A stretch of 64,000 nt of DNA from the NCBI GenBank assembly GCA_050181465.1, contig JBFXDD010000001.1, forward strand, positions 293,353 to 357,352, in the 5' to 3' direction. The position numbers and the translations under genes are program-made. This stretch comes from JACRLW01 sp050181465. GTDB taxonomy: Bacteria; Planctomycetota; UBA1135; UBA2386. How positions within the stretch are numbered: position 1 is the first letter of the stretch; each line of letters starts with the position of its first letter. The notes beneath the pieces were generated by a model, which saw only the letters and a list, made by a program, of their open reading frames with translations, was not told the DNA's origin and made no database searches. Shown one piece after another: positions 52,901 to 60,271 of this stretch.

Positions 52901-54161
52901 GGCCAAGAACACGCCGGTCGATCACCGCCACTTCGCGAAGGCCGCGAGTGCCGACCGCCGCGCGCTGTGGCGTGCGCGCGTCGAACTCAAGCGCGTGCTC
53001 GGCGACAAGGCGCGTGCACGCATCGAGCGCGCGTTCGTGTCGCGCAACGACAGCCCGATCCTGTTGAGTCGCATCCTCGACGGCCTCGACGAGAACGCGC
53101 TGTGGATCGGCTTCGCGCGCAGGTTCGCGCCGTACAAGCGAGCCGGCCTGCTCTACAAGGACATCGCGCGATTGCGGAAGATCTGCGAATCGACCGATCG
53201 GCCGGTCCGCATTCTCGTCGCCGGCAAGGCGCATCCTCGCGATCAGCTCGGCAAGGACATCCTCAAGGGCATCGCCGAGATCGCGCGCAACGACGATCTC
53301 GCGGGTCGCGTGATCGTGCTGGAGAACTACGACATCGAACTCGCGCGCGCCCTGGTGCAGGGTGTCGACGTGTGGCTCAACACTCCCACGCGCATGCTCG
53401 AGGCCAGCGGAACGTCTGGGATGAAGGTCGCCTGCAACGGTGGTCTCAACCTGTCGATCGCAGATGGTTGGTGGCCGGAGGCTGCCGACGGTCGCAACGG
53501 CTGGACGATCGGCAACCTGGCGCGCAGCTACCAGCAACAGGATCTGCAGGACCAACTCGACGCCGAGACGCTCTATCGCCTGATCGAAGAGGAGCTCGCC
53601 CCCCTCTACTTCGATCGTGACGAGGATGGTCTGCCGCAGGGCTGGCTCGACCGAGTCGTGCACTGCCTGACGACGGTGCCGCCGGTATTCGACACCGACC
53701 GCATGGTGCGGCAGTACCATGAAGAGGCGTACTCCCCGCTCGCACGCGGCTTCTTCGCCATGCAGCGCGATCGCGGTCTGGCGCAGCGGGTCGCCGAGGG
53801 TGCGTCGCGTATCCGCAAGCTGTTCGAGGCGATCCGGATCCTCGAGGTCCGGCACTCGGAGACGTCCGACGTCCGGGTGGGCGACGCCGTCGAGGCGACC
53901 ATGAAGCTCGATCTCGGTCAGCTTCGTGCCGACGAGGTCGACGTCGAACTCGTGTTGGGCAGCGCCTTGGACGACGGCGAGTTGGGCAGCCCTCAAGTGG
54001 TCCCGCTCCTCCCCCAGGGAACTGCGTCGGGGTCGGTCCACGAGTTCCATGGCCGGCACGTGATCGAGCGCTCGGGCCGTTTCGGTGCGGGACTCCGGGT
54101 CCGGCCGAAGCGACCGAGCACTTCGGCCAGCTCGCTGCGCGACCTGGTCCTGTGGGCTTGA
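49926..54161 (+). CDS. Fused glycogen synthase (GT3-like) and alpha-glucan phosphorylase (GT35)
   Basis: At 1411 residues this is the largest gene in the window. Residues 1 to about 560 match the GT3-like synthase family: FEISWEVCNKVGGIHTV, VHCHEWMTGSALLYL, FTTHATMLGRALSSL, CISGRYEFHNKGIDLLLD and FYEPWGYTPQESVAAGVP, close to the eukaryotic-type glycogen synthase pattern. Residues about 575-1411 are an alpha-glucan phosphorylase: RNLWWCWDPEASNLFES, YFCAEFGIHESLPIYSGGLG, WHMNEGHAAFLTLERLG, FTTHTPVPAGHDRFGED and EASGTSGMKVACNGG, in which Lys1167 should bind PLP. A similar fusion is known from Bacteroidetes. Both making and breaking of alpha-1,4 bonds in one polypeptide is notable, since GlgA is also present. 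The start overlaps the GH57 stop. Confidence 0.93.
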   Translation: MSTPQVLFEISWEVCNKVGGIHTVLSSKSQTAIRHFGDDYIAIGPWLLSDTDRRAAFEPEAGHEAFVDACRAMGLPVQIGRWTIPGRPRCILIEFSSLYAQKDEVLAKLWEDSQVDSIEGGWDYVEPVLFGWAAGKVIEEYWERYVAPGHRRSVVHCHEWMTGSALLYLKKRVPAIGSVFTTHATMLGRALSSLGHSPEDGLGDKTVEDLARNHGVRAKHSLEGICARSADVFTTVSQITAKEAQLLHGRAADPILPNGIDPDVIDLLIGGPDAQKSVRTRLEDLAKRFLGTPDLGNAAFVCISGRYEFHNKGIDLLLDAAARLERESGRNLIVWVLVPAGNSGLRSEVRERMGKPVPAKVLDPIGTCTHHLFDEENDPVRKRARELGITNASGARVKLIQVPIYLTPTDGFLDLEYEAVLAAMDLGVFPSFYEPWGYTPQESVAAGVPTITSDFAGFGRWAIGQNITEKDGVSVIHRVGVRYEVAVESLAAELRKALARSDSELLALRERCRKTADRTAWRDLVAHYKAAYEAAEVAVDARCAARVPQTRRPPAHVTVEPASTNRPRIRNFDVSATLPEALRPLERITRNLWWCWDPEASNLFESISPQGFAAARRNPIQFLRRAFPEDLAQKAADPSFVARVRAVEQRFDDYMKARRERLEVGDGAMLTRSNPAAYFCAEFGIHESLPIYSGGLGILAGDHLKSASDIDIPLVGVGLFYKFGYLEQQLAADGQQLALDRLNDPSQLPMEACRNPDGSPIEIKVPMPGRDVTLRAWLVRVGRVDLYLLDADVPANQPEDREITRNLYGGDHEMRIRQLIALGRGGVRLLGELGIEPAAWHMNEGHAAFLTLERLGRLVRRQGLTFETAREAVRATTAFTTHTPVPAGHDRFGEDLMRRYFNDVPDWVGVPWERFLRFGRADATAADFNMTYLALNFSSFCNGVSQLHGIASRELLHSYWPSLMRNEVPIGSITNGVHLATWTSPRIGSLLGAKNTPVDHRHFAKAASADRRALWRARVELKRVLGDKARARIERAFVSRNDSPILLSRILDGLDENALWIGFARRFAPYKRAGLLYKDIARLRKICESTDRPVRILVAGKAHPRDQLGKDILKGIAEIARNDDLAGRVIVLENYDIELARALVQGVDVWLNTPTRMLEASGTSGMKVACNGGLNLSIADGWWPEAADGRNGWTIGNLARSYQQQDLQDQLDAETLYRLIEEELAPLYFDRDEDGLPQGWLDRVVHCLTTVPPVFDTDRMVRQYHEEAYSPLARGFFAMQRDRGLAQRVAEGASRIRKLFEAIRILEVRHSETSDVRVGDAVEATMKLDLGQLRADEVDVELVLGSALDDGELGSPQVVPLLPQGTASGSVHEFHGRHVIERSGRFGAGLRVRPKRPSTSASSLRDLVLWA

Positions 54162-54228
54162 GCTTCGGCCCGACCCACGCCGATTCCCCCCTTGCAAGGA
54201 ACGTGGTCTTCGCTACTTTCCTTCGCCC

Positions 54229-54248
54229 GCGGTCGGGTGACCGACCGC
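54229..54248 (+). terminator. Probable terminator of the glycogen gene set
   Basis: GCGGTCGG (54229-54236) and CCGACCGC (54241-54248) form a perfect 8-bp stem around a GTGA tetraloop, 70 bases after the phosphorylase stop. It is followed by CGATCTTT, a poor T run. Its position just upstream of tRNA-Asn would separate the two transcription units. Confidence 0.5.
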
Positions 54249-54283
54249 CGATCTTTGCGTCGCTGGTCTTTGCTTCACTGTGA

Positions 54284-54360
54284 TCCCCGGTAGCTCAGTT
54301 GGTTAGAGCGGGTGACTGTTAATCACTAGGTCGTAGGTTCAAGTCCTTCCCGGGGAGCCA
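54284..54360 (+). tRNA. tRNA-Asn(GUU)
   Basis: A 77-base cloverleaf with the 3' CCA encoded. Acceptor TCCCCGG (54284-54290) pairs with CCGGGGA near the 3' end; D arm GCTC/GAGC; anticodon stem GGTGA/TCACT closes the loop CTGTTAA, whose anticodon GTT reads Asn codons AAC and AAU; variable loop AGGTC; T loop TTCAAGT. The T stem has one T-T mismatch (GTAGG/CCTTC), otherwise every element is standard. It lies alone, not in a tRNA cluster. Confidence 0.97.
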
Positions 54361-54363
54361 CTT

Positions 54364-54413
54364 GTCCGCGGAAGCGGACCGAGCCAGCCCCGTGGCGGAA
54401 GCCGCGGGGCTGG
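54364..54413 (+). other. Two tandem GGAA-tetraloop hairpins directly after tRNA-Asn
   Basis: Hairpin 1: GTCCGC (54364-54369), loop GGAA, GCGGAC (54374-54379). Hairpin 2: CCAGCCCCGTGGC (54384-54396), loop GGAA, GCCGCGGGGCTGG (54401-54413), paired throughout with one G-U. The second begins only four bases after the first ends, and hairpin 1 begins three bases after the tRNA CCA. With no T run they are not standard intrinsic terminators. They may serve as a processing or stabilising element of the tRNA precursor, or belong to a small RNA. Both loops are identical, and both stems are closed by a C-G pair. Confidence 0.55.
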
Positions 54414-54770
54414 GTCGTGTACGGGGAGCGCGCAGAAGCGGCGCGATTGCGCGGGGATGCGGCTCCAGCCGTCGTGCGGTCGCGTGCGTCTTGAGTTCGC
54501 CTCGAGAGCGCAGGCGGGTGGCAAGTCGCGGCGCCCCTCGCCGGGGTGTGGGCGTCTGCTCTCGTGCTCTCCCGCGGCGGGGAGAGAGCGCCGCCTCGTT
54601 CGGAGGTGCTGGTGACGATGAGGGGCGAGGTCGCGTCCGGGTCTCGCGCCAACGCGCAATCGAGCACGCGCGCACGCGAACCCCGCGGGATTCGATCGCC
54701 GACCGCCATCCGGAGTCACGGATGCGGGAGCGCGGCGGCCCTCGCGCGCTCCACCCAGTCCCGCGCTCCC
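54414..54770. other. Non-coding stretch with no recognised feature
   Basis: About 360 bases between the hairpins after tRNA-Asn and the end of the kinase gene. All open frames are Arg-rich readings typical of high-GC non-coding DNA. A few G/C-rich palindromes occur (for example CCCGCGGCGGG near 54570), but no tRNA, repeat or gene was found. Confidence 0.6.
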
Positions 54771-57371
54771 TCAGCGGTCGATCTGACGCGCAAACCGCAC
54801 ACCTGCCGCCGGGGAAGCGAAGTCGGCGTCGGCGATGTAGCCGCGGTAGGTGACGCGCGCCTGATAGGCCCCGCTCCGCGCGTTGCCGCCGCGCGACACC
54901 CGGCTGTCCTGCATGAACGGCGGCACGCTCGTCCGCCCCTTCGAGTAGTCGTACGGCGGCTCGGCAGTCCACTCGGAGGCGTTACCGAGGACATCGGCCA
55001 AGCCCCATGGATTGCAGCGAAACGTGCCGACCGGCGCAATCGCCCGAAACTGATCGCTCCAGGGCACCTGCTGAACCGCGTTCGCGCCACCGATCGATTG
55101 CGACTGGTCACCCAAGGACAGATCGAAGAGGTTCTCGGCACCTTCGAGAGATGCGAGCTCGGCACCGGTCCACCACGGCCACTGCGTGCCGGCGCGCGCG
55201 GCGTATTCCCACTGTGTCTCGTCCGGCACCGTGAGCCCGAGCCGCAACGCGACACGCGCGCAGTCCGTCCACGTGACCATGTCCACCGGCCGCAGCGGAC
55301 CGGTATCGGGATCCGTGCTCATCAACTCGCGTGGCGTGGTCCCGACAAGTCGCCGCCACTGATCGCGCGTGAGCTCGAACTTCGACAGGAAGAAGGGCTC
55401 GTCGATCGTCACCGAGGACGGCACGCCGCACTCGAGCCCGGTGTCCCGCGTGTCGGGCTGCAGCTGCAGATCGTGATTCGGCGCGGTGGGATCGGTGCTC
55501 GCGCCCATCAAGAAGTCCCCGCGCGGCACGAGCACCATCACGATGCACATGCCGACGAACGGCACGATTCGATCGGCGGGCGTCGCGCGTTGCGGCAGTT
55601 CGCCGGAGAGCACGTGCGCGAACTCCTCGAGCTTCGATTTGGGGTCGACGCCGAGCGGGACGAGTCCCATCTGCGGTGTCAGGTCCGGCAGACCGTAGCG
55701 CTCCCGGATGCGCGGCAGGGCCGCATCCCACGCAACGGTGAATGCACCGCCTGGCTGGAAGCCATCGGCCAGACGCTGCGCGGCCGAGCGGCGCTTCGCG
55801 AGGCTCCAACCGAACCGCGCGTTGGGCGTGTCCGCATCGAGCAACTCGGCGCGAATCCGGTCGAGGTCCAACTCCGCGATGCGGTCGGACACCGGCTCGA
55901 GCGAACTGCGATCCTCGTTCGCGGTGAAACCACCGCGCGCCGCGGCGGTTGCGCGCTCGGAACTCACGAAACGGCGCAGCGCGTCGAGCGCGACGATCGT
56001 GTCCGGATGTGGCGGCCACAGCCGATCGGATTCGACCGCGAGCTGCGTGAGGCGATAGGCATCGGCCAAGCGTCGCATCTCCTCCGCGGTCTGCTCGGCC
56101 TCGAGGCGACCGGACAGCAAACCGACGACGCCGAGAACGAGCGCAGCCAGAATGGCCGCCCCGGCGAGCACGGAGCCGCGGTTTCGACGCACGAACTTGC
56201 GCGCGCGGTACAGCGCACTCGGTGGGCCGGCGAGCACCGGTTCGTCGGCGAGGTGACGGCGCAGGTCGGCGGCAAGCTCGGAGGCCGACGCATATCGGCG
56301 CGCCGGCTCCTTCTCGAGCGCCTTGAGGCAGATCCAGTCGAGATCGCCGGACAACTGGCGGATCAGTGTGCGCTCATCGGTACTCCGCCGCGGCGCCGCC
56401 GCCGTCGCGCTGCCGGAGTGCCGACGCAGGCGCGTGCTCGGCGTCGGCGGATCCACCTCGCGGATCACGCGCTGGATCTCGGCGAGTGGCACCTCCGCCG
56501 CCGTTCCGTGCTCGAACGGCAGCAGACCGGCCAGCAATTCGTACAGCACGACACCGAGCGAGTAGATGTCCGAGCGCGTGTCGATGTCCGCGCCGGTCGG
56601 GTCAGCCTGCTCGGGGCTCATGTAGTCGAGCGTGCCGACCACCTGCCCTGCCATCGTCTGCAAGGTGTGTTGCGCCAAACTGCCGGCAATCGCCCGTGCG
56701 ATGCCGAAGTCGATGATCTTCGGCACCGGTCGTCCATCGCGCTCCGTGACGAGGATGTTCGACGGCTTGAGGTCGCGGTGAACGATCCCCTTCTGATGCG
56801 CGTGCTGCACTCCCTCGCAGACGCCGAGCACCAGCTCGATCCGCGCACGTGTCGACAGCGCATGTCGATCGGAATAGTCGGTGATGGTCGCGCCGTCGAC
56901 CAACTCCATCGCGAAGTAGGGTCGGCCATCGGCAGTCGTTCCCGCATCGAGCACCTGCGCGATGTGTTCGTGCGCCAGGTGCGCGAGGGTCCGACGTTCG
57001 GCCGCGAACCGCGCGACGACCTGCGCGCTGTCCATGCCGGGCTTGATGACCTTGAGCGCGACGCTTCGAGCGATCGGTTCGAGCTGCTCCGCGGCGTAGA
57101 CCTCGCCCATGCCGCCTTCTCCGAGCTTGCGCTGCAAGCGATAGGGCCCGATCCGCGAGCCAGGCGACAGCGGCAGACCGGGCTGCACACGGGCGAGCGC
57201 GTCTTCGCCCGACAAGCCGCGCAGCAAGCGAGTCAGCTCCACGCGCAACCGCGACGCCGCCCCGCATTCGCGATCGATGAACGCGGCCTGCTCGTCGATC
57301 GGCAGCTCCGCGGCGCGGTCGAACAGTTCCAGCAGCCGGTCACGATCGGCAGGGCTCAGCGCGTCGCTCAT
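54771..57371 (-). CDS. Membrane Ser/Thr kinase with C-terminal formylglycine-enzyme-like domain
   Basis: An 866-residue protein. A helical start (residues 1-70) precedes a Hanks-type kinase (about 75-345): YRLQRKLGEGGMGEVYAAEQ, ALKVIKPGMDSAQV, IVHRDLKPSNIL with the catalytic Asp, and IIDFGIARA. One membrane helix at about 397-418 (SVLAGAAILAALVLGVVGLL) separates a second region. Residues about 605-866 resemble the FGE-sulfatase domain (VLVPRGDFLMGAS, FELTRDQWRRLVG, NPWGLADVLGNASEWTAEPP, RVSRGGNARSGA), common fused to planctomycete kinases. The paired Cys residues of true formylglycine enzymes are not evident, so it probably senses or binds a ligand. The ATG at 57371, with GAGGAT upstream, overlaps the sigma factor stop (ATGA). 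Confidence 0.9.
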   Translation of the reverse strand: MSDALSPADRDRLLELFDRAAELPIDEQAAFIDRECGAASRLRVELTRLLRGLSGEDALARVQPGLPLSPGSRIGPYRLQRKLGEGGMGEVYAAEQLEPIARSVALKVIKPGMDSAQVVARFAAERRTLAHLAHEHIAQVLDAGTTADGRPYFAMELVDGATITDYSDRHALSTRARIELVLGVCEGVQHAHQKGIVHRDLKPSNILVTERDGRPVPKIIDFGIARAIAGSLAQHTLQTMAGQVVGTLDYMSPEQADPTGADIDTRSDIYSLGVVLYELLAGLLPFEHGTAAEVPLAEIQRVIREVDPPTPSTRLRRHSGSATAAAPRRSTDERTLIRQLSGDLDWICLKALEKEPARRYASASELAADLRRHLADEPVLAGPPSALYRARKFVRRNRGSVLAGAAILAALVLGVVGLLSGRLEAEQTAEEMRRLADAYRLTQLAVESDRLWPPHPDTIVALDALRRFVSSERATAAARGGFTANEDRSSLEPVSDRIAELDLDRIRAELLDADTPNARFGWSLAKRRSAAQRLADGFQPGGAFTVAWDAALPRIRERYGLPDLTPQMGLVPLGVDPKSKLEEFAHVLSGELPQRATPADRIVPFVGMCIVMVLVPRGDFLMGASTDPTAPNHDLQLQPDTRDTGLECGVPSSVTIDEPFFLSKFELTRDQWRRLVGTTPRELMSTDPDTGPLRPVDMVTWTDCARVALRLGLTVPDETQWEYAARAGTQWPWWTGAELASLEGAENLFDLSLGDQSQSIGGANAVQQVPWSDQFRAIAPVGTFRCNPWGLADVLGNASEWTAEPPYDYSKGRTSVPPFMQDSRVSRGGNARSGAYQARVTYRGYIADADFASPAAGVRFARQIDR

Positions 57372-57961
57372 GATGGATCCTCGGGCTCCGCGAACCACGC
57401 GTTCAGCCACGACCGCGCGAAGCGCCAGTCGCGCTCCACCGTGCGAGTCGACATCCCGAGCGCCTCGGCCACCTCGGGTGCGGTCATGCCGCCGAAGAAC
57501 GTCAACGTGACGACCTGCGCCTGGCGGGGATAGTCGCGCTCGAGGTCCTGCAGGGCCTCCTCGACCGCGAGCACCTCGTCGCTCGGCCCGTCGACGCCCA
57601 GCTCCGCGGTGCAGTCCGCGGCGCGCTGAAATCGCCCGCCCCGTTTCAAGCTACCCCGACGCTGCAGGTGGTCGGCAAGCACGTTGCGCATCGCGCGCGC
57701 CGCCGCACCGAAAAAGTGCGCCCGACTCTGCCAACCGGGGTCCGCCGTCCCGACCAGGCGCACGTACGCCTCGTGCACGAGCGCGGTCGCCTGCAGCGTC
57801 TGGCCGGGAGCGAGGCGTGCCATTCGCGCTGCGGCGAGTCTTCGCAGATCGGCATAGACCAGCGGCAGGAGCTCGTCGGACGCGTGCACCGCACCGGAGC
57901 GCGCCGCGTCGAGCAGTTGCGACACATGCCGGACCGCATCGGACGGCGGGACGTCGACCAT
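57368..57961 (-). CDS. ECF-type RNA polymerase sigma factor (TIGR02999-like)
   Basis: A 197-residue alternative sigma factor. Region 2 appears as ELLPLVYADLRRLAAARMAR, PGQTLQATALVHEAYVRLVG and SRAHFFGAAARAMRNVLADH, a pattern typical of the TIGR02999 group that is abundant in planctomycetes. Region 4 is DYPRQAQVVTLTFFGGMTAPE, then EALGMSTRTVERDWRFARSW with a helix-turn-helix. No anti-sigma factor follows; the overlapping kinase (four bases) probably controls it by phosphorylation or binding, as suggested for this group. It diverges from the kelch protein gene, with about 125 bases between the two starts, so it may direct that promoter. Starts at ATG 57961. Confidence 0.92.
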   Translation of the reverse strand: MVDVPPSDAVRHVSQLLDAARSGAVHASDELLPLVYADLRRLAAARMARLAPGQTLQATALVHEAYVRLVGTADPGWQSRAHFFGAAARAMRNVLADHLQRRGSLKRGGRFQRAADCTAELGVDGPSDEVLAVEEALQDLERDYPRQAQVVTLTFFGGMTAPEVAEALGMSTRTVERDWRFARSWLNAWFAEPEDPS

Positions 57962-58087
57962 CCCCGAATCTTCCGTCGGAACCGTGTCGGGATCGAGACC
58001 CGGAATCCGAATGACGACGCAGAACCCAGCCGCGGCAGCGAGTCCCGCGCCCGGCTGCCCCCATCGTCTTTGAACAAGAGTTTCGTC

Positions 58088-59542
58088 GTGTCACTCATCA
58101 CCGTCCGCTTCGCCGTAGTTCCGCTCGCCCTGCTGTTCGCCGTTCCCCTTGCCGCACAGTGGTCGACCGCATTGCTCTCGGTCGCCCGGCAAGGTCACTC
58201 CGCGGTGACCGTCGGCGATCTCGCCTTGTTTGCCGGCGGCCGCCTCGGCCAGACCACGAGCTCAATCGTCGACATCTACGACCGCACGAACGGCACCTGG
58301 TCGACCACGTCGCTCTCGGTCCCGCGCAGCGATCTCGCGGCGACCACCATCGGCCCCTACGCGATGTTCGCCGGCGGCGTGATCGACGCGGCCACGGAGT
58401 CCGCGGTCGTCGACGTGTTCGACTCTCGGACGCGCACCTGGTCGACCGCGAGTCTGTCGCAGGCGCGCTTCCAGCTCGCCGCCACGACGCTCGGCAACAA
58501 GGCGATCTTCGCCGGCGGTGCCTTCGGCGGGATCGGTACCGGCTCCGCCCTGGCGAGCGCCGTCGTCGACATCTACGACGCCGCACTGGGCGCACCGGGC
58601 GACCCGAACGCATGGTCGACGACGGTGCTCAGCCGGGCGCGCGGCGGCCTCGCCGCCGAGAGCGCCGGCGGCCAAGCGGTGTTCGCCGGCGGCTTCGACG
58701 GCACGGCAGCGCTGGCCACCGTGGACATCTACGACGATGCGAGCGGCACCTGGTCGACCGCCGCGTTGTCGCAGGCACGCCTGCTCACCGAGTCGGCCGC
58801 TGCATCGATGGGGACACGCATCTGTTTCGTCGGCGGCCAGACCGACGCGACGACGATGTCACCGATGATCGAGGTCTACGACACGAGCAACGGCACCTGG
58901 TCGACCAGCATGATGTCGATCGCGCGGCTGCGCCCCGGCGTCACGGTGGTCGGGAGTTACGTCATCATCGCCGGCGGCACGATGAACGGCTTCCTTACCA
59001 CCGACGTCGTCGACACGTTCGATCCGATCAGCGGCACCTTTGGTGCCTCCCAGCAACTGTCCATCGCTCGCGGTGACTTCGTCGGCGTGACCGTCGGTGG
59101 GCGCGCACTCTTCGCGGGTGGTCGGACCGGCGGAGCCACCGCGGTGCGGCGAGTCGACATCCTCGACCAGCCGTCGCTTGAAGTCGTCCGGCTCGGCAGC
59201 CCGACCAATCCGGACGCACTCCGGCCGGGAACCACGAGTGGGCCGACGCTGGGCGCGACTTGGGATCCTCGCATCGATCATGCATCGTTCCTGCCGGGCG
59301 CGTTGCTCGATGTGCTGCTCGTCGGCTTCACACCCGACAACCTGCCGAGTCCGTTTGGCACCATCCTCTGCGACACGAACGGTGCCATCGCACTGACCGG
59401 TCCGTCCGGCTCGCCGTTCGCCGTGTCGATTCCGCTGGACGAGCAGCTGCTCGGCGTGACGCTGAGCGTGCAGGGCGTGTCGATCGACGCATCCAACGTC
59501 GCGCTCGCCAATGCGCTCGACATCACGCTCGGATCGCGCTGA
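58088..59542 (+). CDS. Secreted seven-repeat kelch protein with C-terminal beta domain
   Basis: About 484 residues from GTG 58088, or 490 from TTG 58070. The start gives a signal peptide (SLITVRFAVVPLALLFAVPL, then AAQ). Seven kelch-like repeats of 45-50 residues follow, each with a variant of (L/I/V)FAGG: LFAGGRLG, MFAGGVID, IFAGGAFG, VFAGGFDG, CFVGGQTD, IIAGGTMN and LFAGGRTG, and a W in the GTWSTxxLSxAR pattern. Seven repeats suggest a complete seven-bladed propeller, probably an exported binding protein. The last 120 residues form another beta-rich domain (PGALLDVLLVGF, SIPLDEQLLGVTLSVQGVSI, ANALDITLGSR). It faces the sigma factor and kinase genes and may be their target. Confidence 0.85.
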   Translation: MSLITVRFAVVPLALLFAVPLAAQWSTALLSVARQGHSAVTVGDLALFAGGRLGQTTSSIVDIYDRTNGTWSTTSLSVPRSDLAATTIGPYAMFAGGVIDAATESAVVDVFDSRTRTWSTASLSQARFQLAATTLGNKAIFAGGAFGGIGTGSALASAVVDIYDAALGAPGDPNAWSTTVLSRARGGLAAESAGGQAVFAGGFDGTAALATVDIYDDASGTWSTAALSQARLLTESAAASMGTRICFVGGQTDATTMSPMIEVYDTSNGTWSTSMMSIARLRPGVTVVGSYVIIAGGTMNGFLTTDVVDTFDPISGTFGASQQLSIARGDFVGVTVGGRALFAGGRTGGATAVRRVDILDQPSLEVVRLGSPTNPDALRPGTTSGPTLGATWDPRIDHASFLPGALLDVLLVGFTPDNLPSPFGTILCDTNGAIALTGPSGSPFAVSIPLDEQLLGVTLSVQGVSIDASNVALANALDITLGSR

Positions 59543-59620
59543 ACCAACCCACGACCGTCGCGACCAGTCGCCCGGCGATACCGACACGGCCCACCGCTCG
59601 GCGCCCCGATCCATCACCCA

Positions 59621-59824
59621 GAGAACTTGCCGAGTCCGTTCGGCACGTTGCTGGGCGGGCCGGGTGCGACCGCGCTGATCGTCCCGGTGGGTGTACCGTT
59701 CACCCTGCCGATCCCGCTGGACAGCCGTCTCGTCGGCGCATCGCTGAGCGCGCAGGGCGCTTCGATCGATGTCCAAACGCTCGCGTTGACCAACGCGCTG
59801 GACATCACCCTCGGGACGCGCTGA
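59621..59824 (+). pseudogene. Orphan fragment of the kelch protein C-terminal domain
   Basis: A 67-codon open stretch beginning ENLPSPFGTLLGGPGATAL and ending LALTNALDITLGTR before TGA at 59822-59824. It matches the end of the kelch protein (DNLPSPFGTILCDTNGAIAL ... ANALDITLGSR), with IPLDSRLVGASLSAQGASID against IPLDEQLLGVTLSVQGVSID. There is no signal peptide, ATG or ribosome-binding site in front, and only 78 bases separate it from the intact gene. It is therefore the remnant of a tandem duplication whose front part was deleted, though it has kept its reading frame and stop. An alternative is a very short gene using TTG at 59627. Confidence 0.65.
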
Positions 59825-59846
59825 GAACGGCCATCGGCTCCGTTCT
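59824..59846 (+). terminator. Weak terminator-like hairpin after the orphan fragment
   Basis: AGAACGG (59824-59830) and CCGTTCT (59840-59846) pair perfectly around a nine-base loop, starting at the last base of the stop codon. Only a short T-rich tail (TTCT within the arm, then TCGAG) follows. It may still end transcription from the kelch gene. Confidence 0.4.
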
Positions 59847-60271
59847 TCGAGTCCTGCACTCGGTATCCATCGAACTGGATCGTCGGAGGGCGAATCGCCG
59901 AGACCGGGACAGGCGACGCGAGATGGACGGTCGCGAAGCCGCGCGAGTTCTGCCCACAATCGCTGGATCATTCGGTGAATGGAGTCGGCAGCCTGCAATG
60001 CAAGTCTTTGACTCCGGATCGCTCGGACTTCGCATCCTCGGTTACCGGTGCCGACTGCAGGGCCGACTCGATGCTGCGCCGCAACTCGTCTGACCCCAGT
60101 TGGTCGCGAAGCAAGCACTCCTGCGCCCTGCCCAGGGAACGACGATCGCGATTCTCACCAGGACGTTCACAAGATCACATCGCTGAGAGAGACTGGATCG
60201 GAGGCCGAATGCGCGGGGCCTACACCCCCGTGGGTCAGGGCCAGCCGCACCGAGCTACACTCCACGCCCCG
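59847..60271. other. Non-coding stretch before the membrane protein gene
   Basis: Some 425 bases. I found no gene, RNA or repeat; readings are of non-coding type. The promoter of the gene at 60272 probably lies in it, but I see no convincing -35/-10 pair. Confidence 0.5.

Noticed and set aside
51987..54197. A 736-residue open frame opposite the phosphorylase
   Set aside because: Mirror frame of a strongly conserved enzyme; composition is typical of antisense reading.
54771..57371. True formylglycine-generating enzyme activating the sulfatase at 19621
   Set aside because: The FGE-like domain is part of a kinase and shows no evident catalytic Cys pair.
54546..57533. A 995-residue open frame on the plus strand
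   Set aside because: It is antisense to the kinase gene, Arg/His-rich, and lacks any domain; an artefact of high GC content.
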